Shown: piece by piece, positions 25,390 through 33,345 of the stretch | Position numbering within the stretch: the first letter of the stretch is position 1 | Layout: the number at the start of each line of letters is the position of its first letter | NCBI GenBank assembly: GCA_001896555.1 | Contig: MPOS01000012.1 | Coordinates: 145,195 to 189,424, forward strand | Reading direction: 5' to 3' | DNA: 44,230 nucleotides | DNA from: Candidatus Phosphitivorax anaerolimi | Lineage (GTDB): Bacteria; Desulfobacterota; Desulfomonilia; UBA1062 | Made by a program: the position numbers and the translations under genes | The notes under the pieces: model-generated | The model's input: the letters and a program-made list of their open reading frames with translations, nothing else | Database searches by the model: none | Told to the model about the DNA's origin: nothing

Positions 25390-26874
25390 TCACTGCACCT
25401 TCACCCGGCTGACCGCATCCAGCCACCCGTTATAGAGCCGCTGCTGTTCCTGGGCGGTAAGACCTGGGACAAAGCGCCTGTCCGAGATCCTCAAGTTCTT
25501 TATCTCCTCTCCCGGTTTCCAGAAGCCGGTTGCAATGCCCGCGAGAAAGGCGGCACCCATGCCGGTGGACTCCACATACTTCGAGCGGTCGATGGGGCAT
25601 CCGGCGATATCCGCCTGGAACTGCATGAGAAAATCGTTCAGGCTCGCGCCTCCGTCGACCTTGAGCTCGGCAAAGGGGACGCCCGTGGACTCTTCAAAGG
25701 CGCTGATCAGGTCTTTCACCTGGTAGGCGATGCCCTCCAGGGCGGCGCGGACCACGTGGGCCCGGGTAGTGCCCCGGGTGATGCCCAGGATCGCGCCCCG
25801 GGCATACATATCCCAGTGCGGAGCGCCGAGGCCGGCAAAGGCGGGCACCATGTACACGCCGTTCGTGTTTTCCACGCTGGAGGCGAGCTCGCCGCTTTGG
25901 GCCGCGCTTTGAATCAGGCCCAGCCCGTCTCTGAGCCACTGCACCACCGCGCCTGCGATAAAGATCGAGCCTTCCAGGGCATAGCAGGGTCTGCCGTTCT
26001 CGTTGCAGGCAAGCGTGAGGATGAGGCCGTTTCTTGGCTCGATCTTTTTGTCTCCGACATTGAGCAGGAGAAAGCAGCCGGTCCCATAGGTATTCTTTGC
26101 TTCGCCCTGACCAAAGCAACCCTGGCCGAAGAGCGCCGCCTGCTGATCTCCGGCGATGCCGGCAATGGGAAGTTCGGTGCCGAGGATCGACGGGTCGGTC
26201 GTGCCCACGATCTGTGCCGAGTTCACGACCTCGGGCAGGAGAGCGGAGGGGATATCAAGAATATCGAGCAGCTCCTGGTCCCAGCACTTGTCGTGGATGT
26301 TGAGGAGCAGGGTTCTTGAAGCGTTTGTATAGTCCGTGACATGGATCTTTCCGCCGGTGAGCTTGGCGATGAGCCAGGTGTCGATGGTGCCGAATGCGAT
26401 CTCGCCGCCTTGTGCGCGCGATCTCAATCCCGGGACACTGTCGAGGAGCCACCTGATCTTGGTCCCGGAAAAATAGGCGTCGATGATCAACCCGGTCTTC
26501 TCCTGAAAGAGGGTGCTATACCCTTTGCTCTTCAGCTCATCACAGATGGGGGCGCTGCGTCTGCACTGCCACACGATGGCGTTGTGCACGGGCTTTAAGG
26601 TGCTGCGATCCCACAGCACCGTGGTTTCACGCTGGTTGGTGATGCCGATTCCAACGATATCCGAGCCGGTGGCGGATACCTTCTCCAGCGCCTGGTTCAT
26701 CATGTTCACGGTCGTATCCCAGATCACCTCCGGGTCGTGCTCGACCCAGCCTGCCTGGGGATAGATCTGGGGGAATTCGGAATACGCCATGGAGGCGATC
26801 TTTCCCGTGCGGTCCACCAGCATGATCCTCGTCCCGGTCGTACCCTGGTCGATTGCCATGATATACCTGCTCAC
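25390..26874 (-). CDS. glpK: Glycerol kinase
   Basis: A 494-residue FGGY-family kinase with the usual length and motifs: MAIDQGTTGTRIMLVDRTGKI (ATP-binding start), GITNQRETTVLWDR, WQCRRSAPICDELK, the FGGY signature region GAPHWDMYARGAILGITRGTTRAHVVRAALEGIAYQVKDL and the C-terminal GGASLNDFLMQFQADI. It phosphorylates glycerol to sn-glycerol-3-phosphate in the cytoplasm. The start is GTG at 26874, with GGAGG 7 bases ahead embedded in the end of the maf gene; the internal ATG at 26859 has no such site. Only 3 bases separate it from maf. No glycerol facilitator or glycerol-3-phosphate dehydrogenase is adjacent. Confidence 0.95.
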   Translation of the reverse strand: MSRYIMAIDQGTTGTRIMLVDRTGKIASMAYSEFPQIYPQAGWVEHDPEVIWDTTVNMMNQALEKVSATGSDIVGIGITNQRETTVLWDRSTLKPVHNAIVWQCRRSAPICDELKSKGYSTLFQEKTGLIIDAYFSGTKIRWLLDSVPGLRSRAQGGEIAFGTIDTWLIAKLTGGKIHVTDYTNASRTLLLNIHDKCWDQELLDILDIPSALLPEVVNSAQIVGTTDPSILGTELPIAGIAGDQQAALFGQGCFGQGEAKNTYGTGCFLLLNVGDKKIEPRNGLILTLACNENGRPCYALEGSIFIAGAVVQWLRDGLGLIQSAAQSGELASSVENTNGVYMVPAFAGLGAPHWDMYARGAILGITRGTTRAHVVRAALEGIAYQVKDLISAFEESTGVPFAELKVDGGASLNDFLMQFQADIAGCPIDRSKYVESTGMGAAFLAGIATGFWKPGEEIKNLRISDRRFVPGLTAQEQQRLYNGWLDAVSRVKVQ

Positions 26875-26877
26875 GCG

Positions 26878-27459
26878 CTACCCTCCTTCAATAGTATGTA
26901 ATGTGATGCCAAAGCCTTTGAGATCGTGATAGAGATCGGACAGCGGGAGTCCGATCACATTTGTGTATGACCCTTCGATCGTGCTGATGAAGAGCGACCC
27001 GATCCCCTGAAGGCCGTACGACCCGGCCTTGTCCATGGGCTCTTTCGTTGAAATGTACCAGTCGATCTCTTCCGGGCTCATGTCACGAAAATGCACCACG
27101 GTTCTTATGACCCTGCTCACGCGCTCCTCACCCTGGATGATCGCGTATCCGGTATAGACCTCGTGGCTTGAGCCTTTCAGAATTCTGAGATGTTCGCGGG
27201 CCTGGGCCTCGTCAACAGGCTTCCCGAGGATTTTCCCGCCCGAGACCACGATGGTGTCCGCCGATATGACGAGCGATTCAGGCATCCGCGACGAAACGTA
27301 CCAGGCCTTTTCCCGGCTGATCCGGGCGCAGAACTCAACCGGGGTCTCCCCCGGCTGAATGGTCTCATCCACCTCGGGAACAACCACATCAAACTTCAGA
27401 CCAAGCCACGAGAAAAGCTCCCGCCTTCTGGGGGAGGCCGACGCGAGTACTATCTGCAT
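26878..27459 (-). CDS. maf: Maf-like nucleotide pyrophosphatase
   Basis: A 193-residue protein starting MQIVLASASPRRRELFSWLGL, the canonical Maf start. SREKAWYVSSRMPESLVISADTIVV and SLFISTIEGSYTNVIGLPL complete the family signature. It hydrolyses non-canonical or canonical NTPs to NMP and PPi. The ATG at 27459 is chosen over the in-frame GTG at 27471, which lies inside a promoter -10 element. No ribosome-binding site is visible before the ATG, and the predicted transcript start is only about 2 bases away (see the promoter entry). It is the first gene of a unit with glpK and mlaE. Confidence 0.92.
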   Translation of the reverse strand: MQIVLASASPRRRELFSWLGLKFDVVVPEVDETIQPGETPVEFCARISREKAWYVSSRMPESLVISADTIVVSGGKILGKPVDEAQAREHLRILKGSSHEVYTGYAIIQGEERVSRVIRTVVHFRDMSPEEIDWYISTKEPMDKAGSYGLQGIGSLFISTIEGSYTNVIGLPLSDLYHDLKGFGITLHTIEGG

Positions 27460-27467
27460 GGTAGGAT

Positions 27468-27496
27468 ACACTATGCAAATCGGAATGATCTGTCAA
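27468..27496 (-). promoter_or_regulatory. Promoter implying a leaderless maf transcript
   Basis: On the minus strand TTGACA (27491-27496) and TAGTGT (27468-27473) are separated by exactly 17 bases. A transcript starting 7 bases after the -10 element would begin at about 27461, 2 bases before the ATG of maf. No Shine-Dalgarno precedes that ATG, consistent with leaderless translation. Confidence 0.4.
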
Positions 27497-27516
27497 TGCA
27501 AGGAGTTTGGCGGAGA

Positions 27517-27885
27517 TCAGGTTATTTCGTTCATGAAGCGGGGGCCGGTCGCCTTTGTCTGGCGGTAGCCTTTCAGAGAAGTCTTGGTTCTCCTTAGATC
27601 ACCCAGGGTGTTGGAGATCTCGTCGACGCCCCTCTTGAGTTCTTCGAGCAGCTCGGCATGGCGGCTCCCGATCTCCCTGAGCAGATCAATGGTTTCTTTA
27701 TTGAGCTTGGCCGGCTTCTGCCGCGAGAAGATATCATCCAGCCTGGCCTGGATCACGGCGGTGTCCCGGGTGAGCCTTTCGAATTTTTCCATATCGCCTT
27801 CAGACAGGGACGTTCCCTGTTCCTGAATCAGGGATTGCCACTTCTTCAGGAGACTCAGGACGATTTTTTGATGATCTGTTCCCAT
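27517..27885 (-). CDS. FliT/FlgN-like flagellar chaperone candidate
   Basis: A 122-residue, charged and largely helical protein without membrane segments (MEKFERLTRDTAVIQARLDDIF, then DLLREIGSRHAELLEELKRGVDEISNTLGDLR). Such short coiled-coil proteins encoded next to fliS are usually FliT- or FlgN-type export chaperones for flagellar cap or hook-filament proteins; sequence similarity in this group is low. The gene overlaps the end of fliS by 31 bases and has AAGGA before its ATG, so translation is coupled. The assignment rests mainly on position and secondary-structure character. Confidence 0.6.
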   Translation of the reverse strand: MGTDHQKIVLSLLKKWQSLIQEQGTSLSEGDMEKFERLTRDTAVIQARLDDIFSRQKPAKLNKETIDLLREIGSRHAELLEELKRGVDEISNTLGDLRRTKTSLKGYRQTKATGPRFMNEIT

Positions 27886-28232
27886 GATCCTTTGAGTTCC
27901 TGGAGGTAGGAAATCACCTCGTCTATTGGTTCGATACTGTTATGGTACCCGGCGTCCACGATGCGGCGGATCATGTAGTTGTACAGCGATTCCAGGTTGT
28001 CCGCGATCTCTCCGGCACTGTGGTTCAAGCTGTTGGTGAGCTCCCACAGGATGTTCTGTGCCTTTCCAAGGGCATGAGCTCTGGTCTGGTAGTCATGTTC
28101 CTGCTGGGCCTCTCTGGCCTTCTTCAAAGAATTTATAGCCCCGTCATAGCACATCAGAATAAGGCTTCCCTGATCCGCAGTCTGGATCTGGGTCTTCCTG
28201 TATGCCTCATAGCCCATGGAATTGATGCTCAT
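27855..28232 (-). CDS. fliS: Flagellar secretion chaperone FliS
   Basis: A 125-residue protein with FliS hallmarks: GYEAYRKTQIQTADQGSLILMCYDGAINSLKKAREAQ at the N-terminus, ALGKAQNILWELTNSLNHSAGEIADNLESLYNYMIRRI in the centre. It binds the disordered C-terminus of flagellin and keeps it unpolymerised before export. GGAGGAG lies 5 bases before the ATG. It is followed by the FliT-like gene. It indicates a flagellated organism although no other flagellar genes fall in the window. Confidence 0.93.
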   Translation of the reverse strand: MSINSMGYEAYRKTQIQTADQGSLILMCYDGAINSLKKAREAQQEHDYQTRAHALGKAQNILWELTNSLNHSAGEIADNLESLYNYMIRRIVDAGYHNSIEPIDEVISYLQELKGSWEQIIKKSS

Positions 28233-28265
28233 GAACGCTCCTCCCCGGAATAGATACTAAGAGTT

Positions 28266-28292
28266 TTATCGGATTCCCGATATCTTTTCTTA
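28266..28292 (-). promoter_or_regulatory. Possible sigma-28-type promoter before fliS
   Basis: On the minus strand TCCGATAA (28266-28273) matches the sigma-28 -10 consensus GCCGATAA in 7 of 8 positions. TAAGAAAA (28285-28292) lies 11 bases upstream, where TAAAGTTT is expected, but only its TAA matches well. The -10 also lies in a small dyad (ATCGG...CCGAT). Location before a flagellar chaperone gene makes it plausible. Confidence 0.4.
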
Positions 28293-28380
28293 AGGCTGGA
28301 TTTCCTGGAAGGCTATCCCGCCGGTCCGCCGTCAGGCTTCCTTCAATCGCATCCGCACAATAGATCCTGCTCCCGGTCCA

Positions 28381-28412
28381 GAGGGCGGTCCATCTTCTGG
28401 AGCGCCGCCCTC
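28381..28412 (-). terminator. Hairpin between aspartate aminotransferase gene and fliS
   Basis: GAGGGCGG (28381-28388) pairs with CCGCCCTC (28405-28412), and the loop contains a second pairing TCCA/TGGA. It lies about 90 bases past the aminotransferase stop codon on the minus strand. There is no T-tract, so it is probably an mRNA-end structure or a factor-dependent stop. Confidence 0.4.
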
Positions 28413-28499
28413 CAAGTGAGGGTGAGGATTTGTATCACAATCTCAGGCGTGCTTGATTCTGCGGGTGACGTCCTCTTGTTTCAGTCTTCCCGAACCCCT

Positions 28500-29669
28500 C
28501 TACAGGGCGGTCAGTGCCTCCCTGATCCGGTCTACGCCTTCGATGATGTTCTTCTCCGAGGTGGCGAACGAAAGCCGGATATGGTCCGGCGCGCCGAACC
28601 CCTCACCCGGAACGACCGCCACGAGCGCGTTGGTGATGAGGTGCTCCGCAAGATCCGCTGAGCCGCCGAACCGGTCCATATAGCCCCTGATGGAAGGGAA
28701 GGAATAGAACGAGCCTTGGGGCGGGGAGATCTCGAACCCGGGGATCTCTCTGAGCTTGGACACGATGAGGTCTCTGCGTTTCTCGAACACCTTTCTCATC
28801 TCCTCCACCGCGGACTGGTCTCCAGTGAGCGAGGCGATGGCCCCCACCTGCGCGAAGCTGGTCGGGTTGGAGGTACTCTGGCTCTGGAGTCTGCCCATTG
28901 CCTTGATCACGTCTTTGTCGCCGATGCAGTATCCAATCCTCCAGCCTGTCATGGCATAGGTCTTGGACATCCCATCGACAATAAAGGTGCGCCTGGCCAC
29001 TTCGGGGGAGATGGTCGCCACGGAGAAGAACTCGGCATTATCGAAGATGATCTTACGGTAGATGTCGTCCGAGATGATCACCATGTCGTTCTCCACACAC
29101 AGCGCAGCGATCTTTTCCAGTTCCCTGGGGTCGAAGACCATGCCAGTAGGGTTCGACGGCGAATTCAGCACGATGCCCCGAGAGCGGGGTGTAATCGCCT
29201 CTTTGACCATGTCAGCAGTGAGCTGCATGCCGTTTGAGCGGGTGTCGATGATCACCGCCTTTGCCCCGGTGAGCTCGATCATGGGGGGATACGAGACCCA
29301 GTACGGGGCCGGGACGAGCACTTCGTCACCCCCCTCGAACAGGGTAAGGAAGAGGTTGTAGAGGCTGTGCTTGGCGCCGCATGAGACAATGACGTTCTCA
29401 GGCAATACCTTCAGACCGTAATCGGTATATACATTCGCACATATGGCATCCTTGAGCTCGGGCAGTCCATCCACAGGAGTGTACTTGGTCGCGCCTCTTC
29501 TCAGAGCCTCTATAGCGGATGCCTTTATGGGATCGGGCGTATCGAAATCAGGCTCCCCGGCACCAAAACCGATGACATTCTTGCCTTGGGCCCTGAGCTG
29601 CTTCACCTTCGCGGTGAGCGCCAGGGTAGGAGATCCGGGAATCTTGGATACGACCTGAGAGATCTTCAT
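28500..29669 (-). CDS. aspC: Class I pyridoxal-phosphate aminotransferase (aspartate type)
   Basis: A 389-residue fold-type I aminotransferase. Motifs: IGFGAGEPDFDTPDPIKASA, YTPVDGLPELKDAI, VSCGAKHSLYNLF, LNSPSNPTGMVF, and the PLP-lysine segment SKTYAMTGWRIGY, then the substrate-carboxylate arginine near RLSFATS. These match the 1-gamma subfamily of aspartate/prephenate aminotransferases. The longest frame begins at 29690, but the ATG at 29669 (MKISQVVSKIPGSPTLAL) has GGAGGG 6 bases upstream. It follows coaD by 29 bases. Confidence 0.92.
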   Translation of the reverse strand: MKISQVVSKIPGSPTLALTAKVKQLRAQGKNVIGFGAGEPDFDTPDPIKASAIEALRRGATKYTPVDGLPELKDAICANVYTDYGLKVLPENVIVSCGAKHSLYNLFLTLFEGGDEVLVPAPYWVSYPPMIELTGAKAVIIDTRSNGMQLTADMVKEAITPRSRGIVLNSPSNPTGMVFDPRELEKIAALCVENDMVIISDDIYRKIIFDNAEFFSVATISPEVARRTFIVDGMSKTYAMTGWRIGYCIGDKDVIKAMGRLQSQSTSNPTSFAQVGAIASLTGDQSAVEEMRKVFEKRRDLIVSKLREIPGFEISPPQGSFYSFPSIRGYMDRFGGSADLAEHLITNALVAVVPGEGFGAPDHIRLSFATSEKNIIEGVDRIREALTAL

Positions 29670-29698
29670 GCTTTTCCCTCCTCGCTGCAAAATCAGAG

Positions 29699-30193
29699 TT
29701 ATGTGGTCATTTTCGGGAATTTTTCACGGAGCTTGTCGAGAGCAGGTTCCGGAACGAGCCCTTCCACCGATCCTCCGGCCGCGGCCGTGGCCTTGACAAT
29801 GGTTGAGCTCACGAACAGGTTGTTGTAGTCGGTCATCAGGAAAAAGGTCTCGACCTTGCTGCACAGGCGCCGGTTCATGAGGGCGAGCTGCAGCTCCATC
29901 TCGAAGTCGGACACCACCCGCAGACCCCGCAGGATGGCGCATGCTCCGACTGTCTGGAGATAGTCCACGAGCAGCCCTTCGAAGACGTCTACGCCGATCC
30001 GCGGATCGTCGCCCACTGACTCCCTGATCATCTCGAGCTTTTCTTCCGTTGTGAAGAGGTCTTTTTTCAGGGGATTGTGACCCACGGCAATGATCACCTT
30101 GTCGAAGACGCACAGACCTCGATACACGATATCCAGGTGGCCGTTGGTAATGGGATCGAACGATCCGGGACAGACGGCAACTCTCTTGGTCAT
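29699..30193 (-). CDS. coaD: Phosphopantetheine adenylyltransferase
   Basis: A 164-residue protein: MTKRVAVCPGSFDPITNGHLDIVYRG contains the TxGH nucleotidyltransferase motif (T16-H19), and the C-terminal YNNLFVSSTIVKATAAAGG has the [ST]STxxK-like signature. It joins 4'-phosphopantetheine and ATP to dephospho-CoA, the fourth step of CoA synthesis. The start at 30193 overlaps the rsmD stop in an ATGA arrangement and has GGGGG 4 bases upstream. The TTG at 30211 would add an unlikely extension. Confidence 0.95.
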   Translation of the reverse strand: MTKRVAVCPGSFDPITNGHLDIVYRGLCVFDKVIIAVGHNPLKKDLFTTEEKLEMIRESVGDDPRIGVDVFEGLLVDYLQTVGACAILRGLRVVSDFEMELQLALMNRRLCSKVETFFLMTDYNNLFVSSTIVKATAAAGGSVEGLVPEPALDKLREKFPKMTT

Positions 30194-30720
30194 GACGCCC
30201 CCTTTATGCAATACGTGATCATGGTATCTCCATAGGTCCTAGTTTTCCACGGCTGAACGGGTATCGCCTCATCGGGTGAGTGCTCGACTACCAGGACGCC
30301 TCCGGATTTCACGAGCCTATATACATGAGGCGCCATTTCTGACGCAAGACCTTTATCATACGGAGGATCCATGAAAATCACATCGAACTCTTCCGTGCAG
30401 CCCCTCACGAACGCACCTGCCTCGGAGCGTATGATCCTCGCGTGCTCTCCGGCCTTGAGAGAATCGATGTTCTTCTCAATGGCCCGGATGCTCCGGAAGG
30501 ATGAGTCAACAAAGGTTACTCTCTGAGCGCCCCTGCTCAGGGCCTCGATCCCGAGGCTCCCGCACCCTGCGAACAGATCCAGGACAGAAGCATTGTCCAG
30601 ATCCACGGGCAGGGTTGAGAATATCGCCTGCTTCACCCGGTCGGTGGTGGGACGCACCCCTTTTGCCGGGCATTCGAGCCTGCGCGAACGGTATATTCCT
30701 GCACATACACGGATAGACAC
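30190..30720 (-). CDS. rsmD: 16S rRNA (guanine966-N2)-methyltransferase
   Basis: About 176 residues if started at the GTG at 30720 (MSIRVCAGIYRSRRLECPAKGVRPTTDRVKQAIFSTL), which lines up with the family N-terminus (RVIAGKYRGRKL type). The SAM-binding motif is VLDLFAGCGSLGIEALSRGA and the catalytic motif is VIFMDPPYDKG. It methylates G966 of 16S rRNA in the 30S subunit. The frame is open to an ATG at 30813, but that 31-residue extension is atypical; neither start has a strong ribosome-binding site, so the exact start is open. It is coupled to coaD, as in many bacteria. Confidence 0.9.
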   Translation of the reverse strand: MSIRVCAGIYRSRRLECPAKGVRPTTDRVKQAIFSTLPVDLDNASVLDLFAGCGSLGIEALSRGAQRVTFVDSSFRSIRAIEKNIDSLKAGEHARIIRSEAGAFVRGCTEEFDVIFMDPPYDKGLASEMAPHVYRLVKSGGVLVVEHSPDEAIPVQPWKTRTYGDTMITYCIKGAS

Positions 30721-30832
30721 AGTCAGAAAAGAATAGGAGATAAAAAACGCAGGGTCAACAGATATCACCCTGGGCCGGTATGCATGGCCGGCTGGATTCG
30801 ATGCGGTGAGCATGGACAGCTCAGGACCAGGA

Positions 30833-31555
30833 TCAGCGGAGGGCCGACTCGATCTCCCGAACGATCATCTCGATGGCCTGGACAGGGTCCTTGGCCTGGC
30901 TGATGGGCCTGCCGATAACCATGAGATCCGCCCCGTCCCTTATGGCGTTCTCCGGGGTTGCGATCCGCTTCTGATCGCCTTTTTCCGACCACCCCGGCCT
31001 GATGCCCGGGGTGATGATCACGGCCGGCTCCGGGACCCTGGGCCGGACAAAGGGAAGGTCGGCAGGCGAGCATACGATCCCGTCGATGCCTTCCCTGCAG
31101 GCGAGCTCCACCAGGCCGCTCACCTGTTCCTGCAAAGGCCTGGCGATCCCCAGGCCGGGAAGGTCGTCCCGGCCCAGGGAGGTAAGCACGCTCACCCCGA
31201 TGATCCGGGGCTTCGGTATGTTCAGCGACTCCGACTCCTCGCGCGCCGCCGCAAGCGCCGCCCTGATCATCTCCCGGCCTCCGGAGATGTGAATGGTCAT
31301 CATGTGCGCCTTGAGCCTCACCGCAGACCTCACCGCCCCGGCGACCGTGTTGGGAATGTCATGAAACTTCAGGTCGAGAAAACACTTGAGTCCCGAAGAG
31401 GTGATCAGATCAACCACTGCAGGGCCTGCCGCGCTGAAGAGCTCGAGGCCCACCTTGAACCATCCGACGTGGGAGCCGATTTTCTCTACCCATTTCCTCG
31501 CGGAATCCAGATCGCCCACATCCAGGGCGAAGATTATTCGATCTCTCGCAGCCAT
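30833..31555 (-). CDS. pyrF: Orotidine-5'-phosphate decarboxylase
   Basis: A 240-residue TIM-barrel enzyme with the signature FLDLKFHDIPNTVAGAV (catalytic K and D), IIFALDVGDLDSARKWV at the start, and PGIRPGWSEKGDQKR plus the phosphate-gripper GADLMVIGRPISQAKDP at the end. It decarboxylates OMP to UMP in pyrimidine synthesis. Start ATG is preceded by AGAAGG and overlaps the end of gmk by 22 bases. Confidence 0.96.
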   Translation of the reverse strand: MAARDRIIFALDVGDLDSARKWVEKIGSHVGWFKVGLELFSAAGPAVVDLITSSGLKCFLDLKFHDIPNTVAGAVRSAVRLKAHMMTIHISGGREMIRAALAAAREESESLNIPKPRIIGVSVLTSLGRDDLPGLGIARPLQEQVSGLVELACREGIDGIVCSPADLPFVRPRVPEPAVIITPGIRPGWSEKGDQKRIATPENAIRDGADLMVIGRPISQAKDPVQAIEMIVREIESALR

Positions 31556-32130
31556 GGAACCTTCTCTATGATTTCATCGCGCGCACACCGCGACGCATTG
31601 ATAATGCTCTGAACATCCTGAATCGCCCTGGCAATATCATCGTTCACCACGAGGTAGTCGTACATGTCCCACGACTTGAGCTCGCTCTTGGCGTTCTTCA
31701 GCCGGATGCGCAAGGACTCGTCGTCCTCGGTGCCCCGCCTGGCGAGGCGCCTGGCAAGCTCCTCGATACTTGGAGGAAGGATGAAGATGTAGACGCCCGG
31801 CGAGTTTTTCTGCTGGGCCTGCCTGACCCCCTGCACGTCGATATCCAGAAGGATGTTCCTGCCCTGCCTCTCCCGGTCCTCCATCCACGAGAGCGAGGTC
31901 CCGTAGAGATTGTCGTGCACCCGTGCCCATTCGAGAAATTCGTTTCTGACCTTCATCTCTTCGAAGACCTCGTTTGTGACGAAGAAATAGTCTCTTCCGT
32001 CCACCTCACGGGGCCGGGGAGGCCGGGTGGTATATGATATAGAAAGCACGAAATCCGGATTGCTCTTCAGGATCTCGGCGATGATGGTGGACTTGCCGAC
32101 CCCTGAGGGGCCGGAAATGAAGATCCTCAA
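31534..32130 (-). CDS. gmk: Guanylate kinase
   Basis: A 198-residue P-loop kinase: FISGPSGVGKSTIIAEIL (Walker A), SISYTTRPPRPREVDGRDYFFV (GMP-binding), LLDIDVQGVRQ, and the lid RRGTEDDESLRIRLKNA. It phosphorylates GMP to GDP. The start is a TTG at 32130 with a GGGGGAAGGAG run directly upstream; no ATG near the canonical N-terminus is available. Its position after the remA/DUF370 gene and yicC is the common conserved order. Confidence 0.94.
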   Translation of the reverse strand: MRIFISGPSGVGKSTIIAEILKSNPDFVLSISYTTRPPRPREVDGRDYFFVTNEVFEEMKVRNEFLEWARVHDNLYGTSLSWMEDRERQGRNILLDIDVQGVRQAQQKNSPGVYIFILPPSIEELARRLARRGTEDDESLRIRLKNAKSELKSWDMYDYLVVNDDIARAIQDVQSIINASRCARDEIIEKVPWLREIE

Positions 32131-32152
32131 CTCCTTCCCCCTTGCCTTTGCC

Positions 32153-32443
32153 CTATTCTTTTTCCTTTTCCTTGAAGTTCTCCTTAGGGGCGTTCCCTTC
32201 GGAAAGCCTGTTGGAGATGGTCTCGGCCTGGATGGCGCTGAGGATGATATGCGAGCTGTCGGTGATGATGATGGACCTCGTCTTCCTTCCCTGGGTGGCG
32301 TCGATGAGCTGGCCCCGTTCCTTGGCCTCTTCTCTCAGACGTTTCATGGGTGAAGATGACGGGTTTACGATAGCAATGATCCGAGAAGCCACAACCCCGT
32401 TGTTGAATCCGATGTTCAGTAGTTTCGTATCATGCTTGCCCAT
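32153..32443 (-). CDS. RemA/DUF370-family regulatory protein
   Basis: A 96-residue protein with the DUF370 core [71 protein letters not shown]. In Bacillus the homologue RemA is a DNA-binding activator of extracellular-matrix genes; its role in Gram-negative anaerobes is not established. A Lys/Glu-rich tail of about 12 residues ([13 protein letters not shown]) is added. It lies between yicC and gmk, a conserved neighbourhood, with a small gap to each. Confidence 0.92.
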   Translation of the reverse strand: MGKHDTKLLNIGFNNGVVASRIIAIVNPSSSPMKRLREEAKERGQLIDATQGRKTRSIIITDSSHIILSAIQAETISNRLSEGNAPKENFKEKEKE

Positions 32444-32481
32444 AAAACACTCCTTTCATTGTGCTCTCTAAACTAGAGTAG

Positions 32482-33345
32482 TTATTCGATGTTCTGGACC
32501 TGTTCGCGTATCTTCTCCACCTCGGCCTTTGCCTCGATCACGATATGGCTCAGGGTGATGACCTGGCTCTTGGAGCCGATGGTGTTGAGCTCGCGGTTAA
32601 TCTCCTGGAGCATGAAGTCGAGCCGTCTGCCAATGGAAGGGTCGGGTGAGTCGATAACACCCTGAAAGGACGCGATGTGACTGTGGAGCCTCACGAGCTC
32701 CTCGGTGATGTCCGACCGGTCGGCCATCAGTGCGATCTCCTGTTCCATACGCGACTCGTCTATCTTGTCCGCCTTGTCTCCGAGCAGCTCCTGCAGCCGT
32801 GACCGGAGCCTTTCGCGAAAGATGTCCACCATGCCCTGGGCGGCCTGCTTCATGTCTTCGTGCATCCGGACGAGTGATTCGAGCCGCTTGGAGATATCGG
32901 CCTTGAGGCGTCTTCCTTCCTCAGCCTTTGCCGCGGTGAAGGAGGTGAGGGCCTCATCGATGCCCTCACGTAAGGGAGGCCACAGTTCTTCGATGTCGCG
33001 GGCGTTCTCTCCCAGGACTCCGGGAAGCATCAGGATGTCCCGGAAGGTCACCTCTCCGCCGAATTCCCGGGCCATGCGGCTGAGATCCTCGGAGTAGATC
33101 CGGGCGAGATCCCAGTTCACGGCGAGCCTCTCCTGAACACCGGTAGACATGCTGCGGGTGATGTTCACCTCGACCTTGCCCCTGGTCACGTGTTCTTGAA
33201 CGAGGTCTCGCGCTGGTATCTCGAAAGGCGAGAGGTCTTTTGGAACCCGTACTCTGATATCCCGGTACCGGTGATTGACCCCCTTGACCTCGATATGATA
33301 GCCGTTCCGGTCAGCCTGGCCGAACCCTGTCATGCTCCGCGGCAT
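32482..33345 (-). CDS. yicC: YicC-family endoribonuclease/stress protein
   Basis: A 287-residue protein: MPRSMTGFGQADRNGYHIEVKGVNHRYRDIRVRVP is the hallmark YicC N-terminus, and REINRELNTIGSKSQVITLSHIVIEAKAEVEKIREQVQNIE is the conserved C-terminus (DUF1732). Homologues are reported to act as RNases of the YicC/YloC family. The longest frame starts at 33426 inside the upstream gene; the ATG at 33345 has GGAG 8 bases upstream and is chosen. It overlaps the DUF4416 gene by 16 bases. Confidence 0.93.
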   Translation of the reverse strand: MPRSMTGFGQADRNGYHIEVKGVNHRYRDIRVRVPKDLSPFEIPARDLVQEHVTRGKVEVNITRSMSTGVQERLAVNWDLARIYSEDLSRMAREFGGEVTFRDILMLPGVLGENARDIEELWPPLREGIDEALTSFTAAKAEEGRRLKADISKRLESLVRMHEDMKQAAQGMVDIFRERLRSRLQELLGDKADKIDESRMEQEIALMADRSDITEELVRLHSHIASFQGVIDSPDPSIGRRLDFMLQEINRELNTIGSKSQVITLSHIVIEAKAEVEKIREQVQNIE

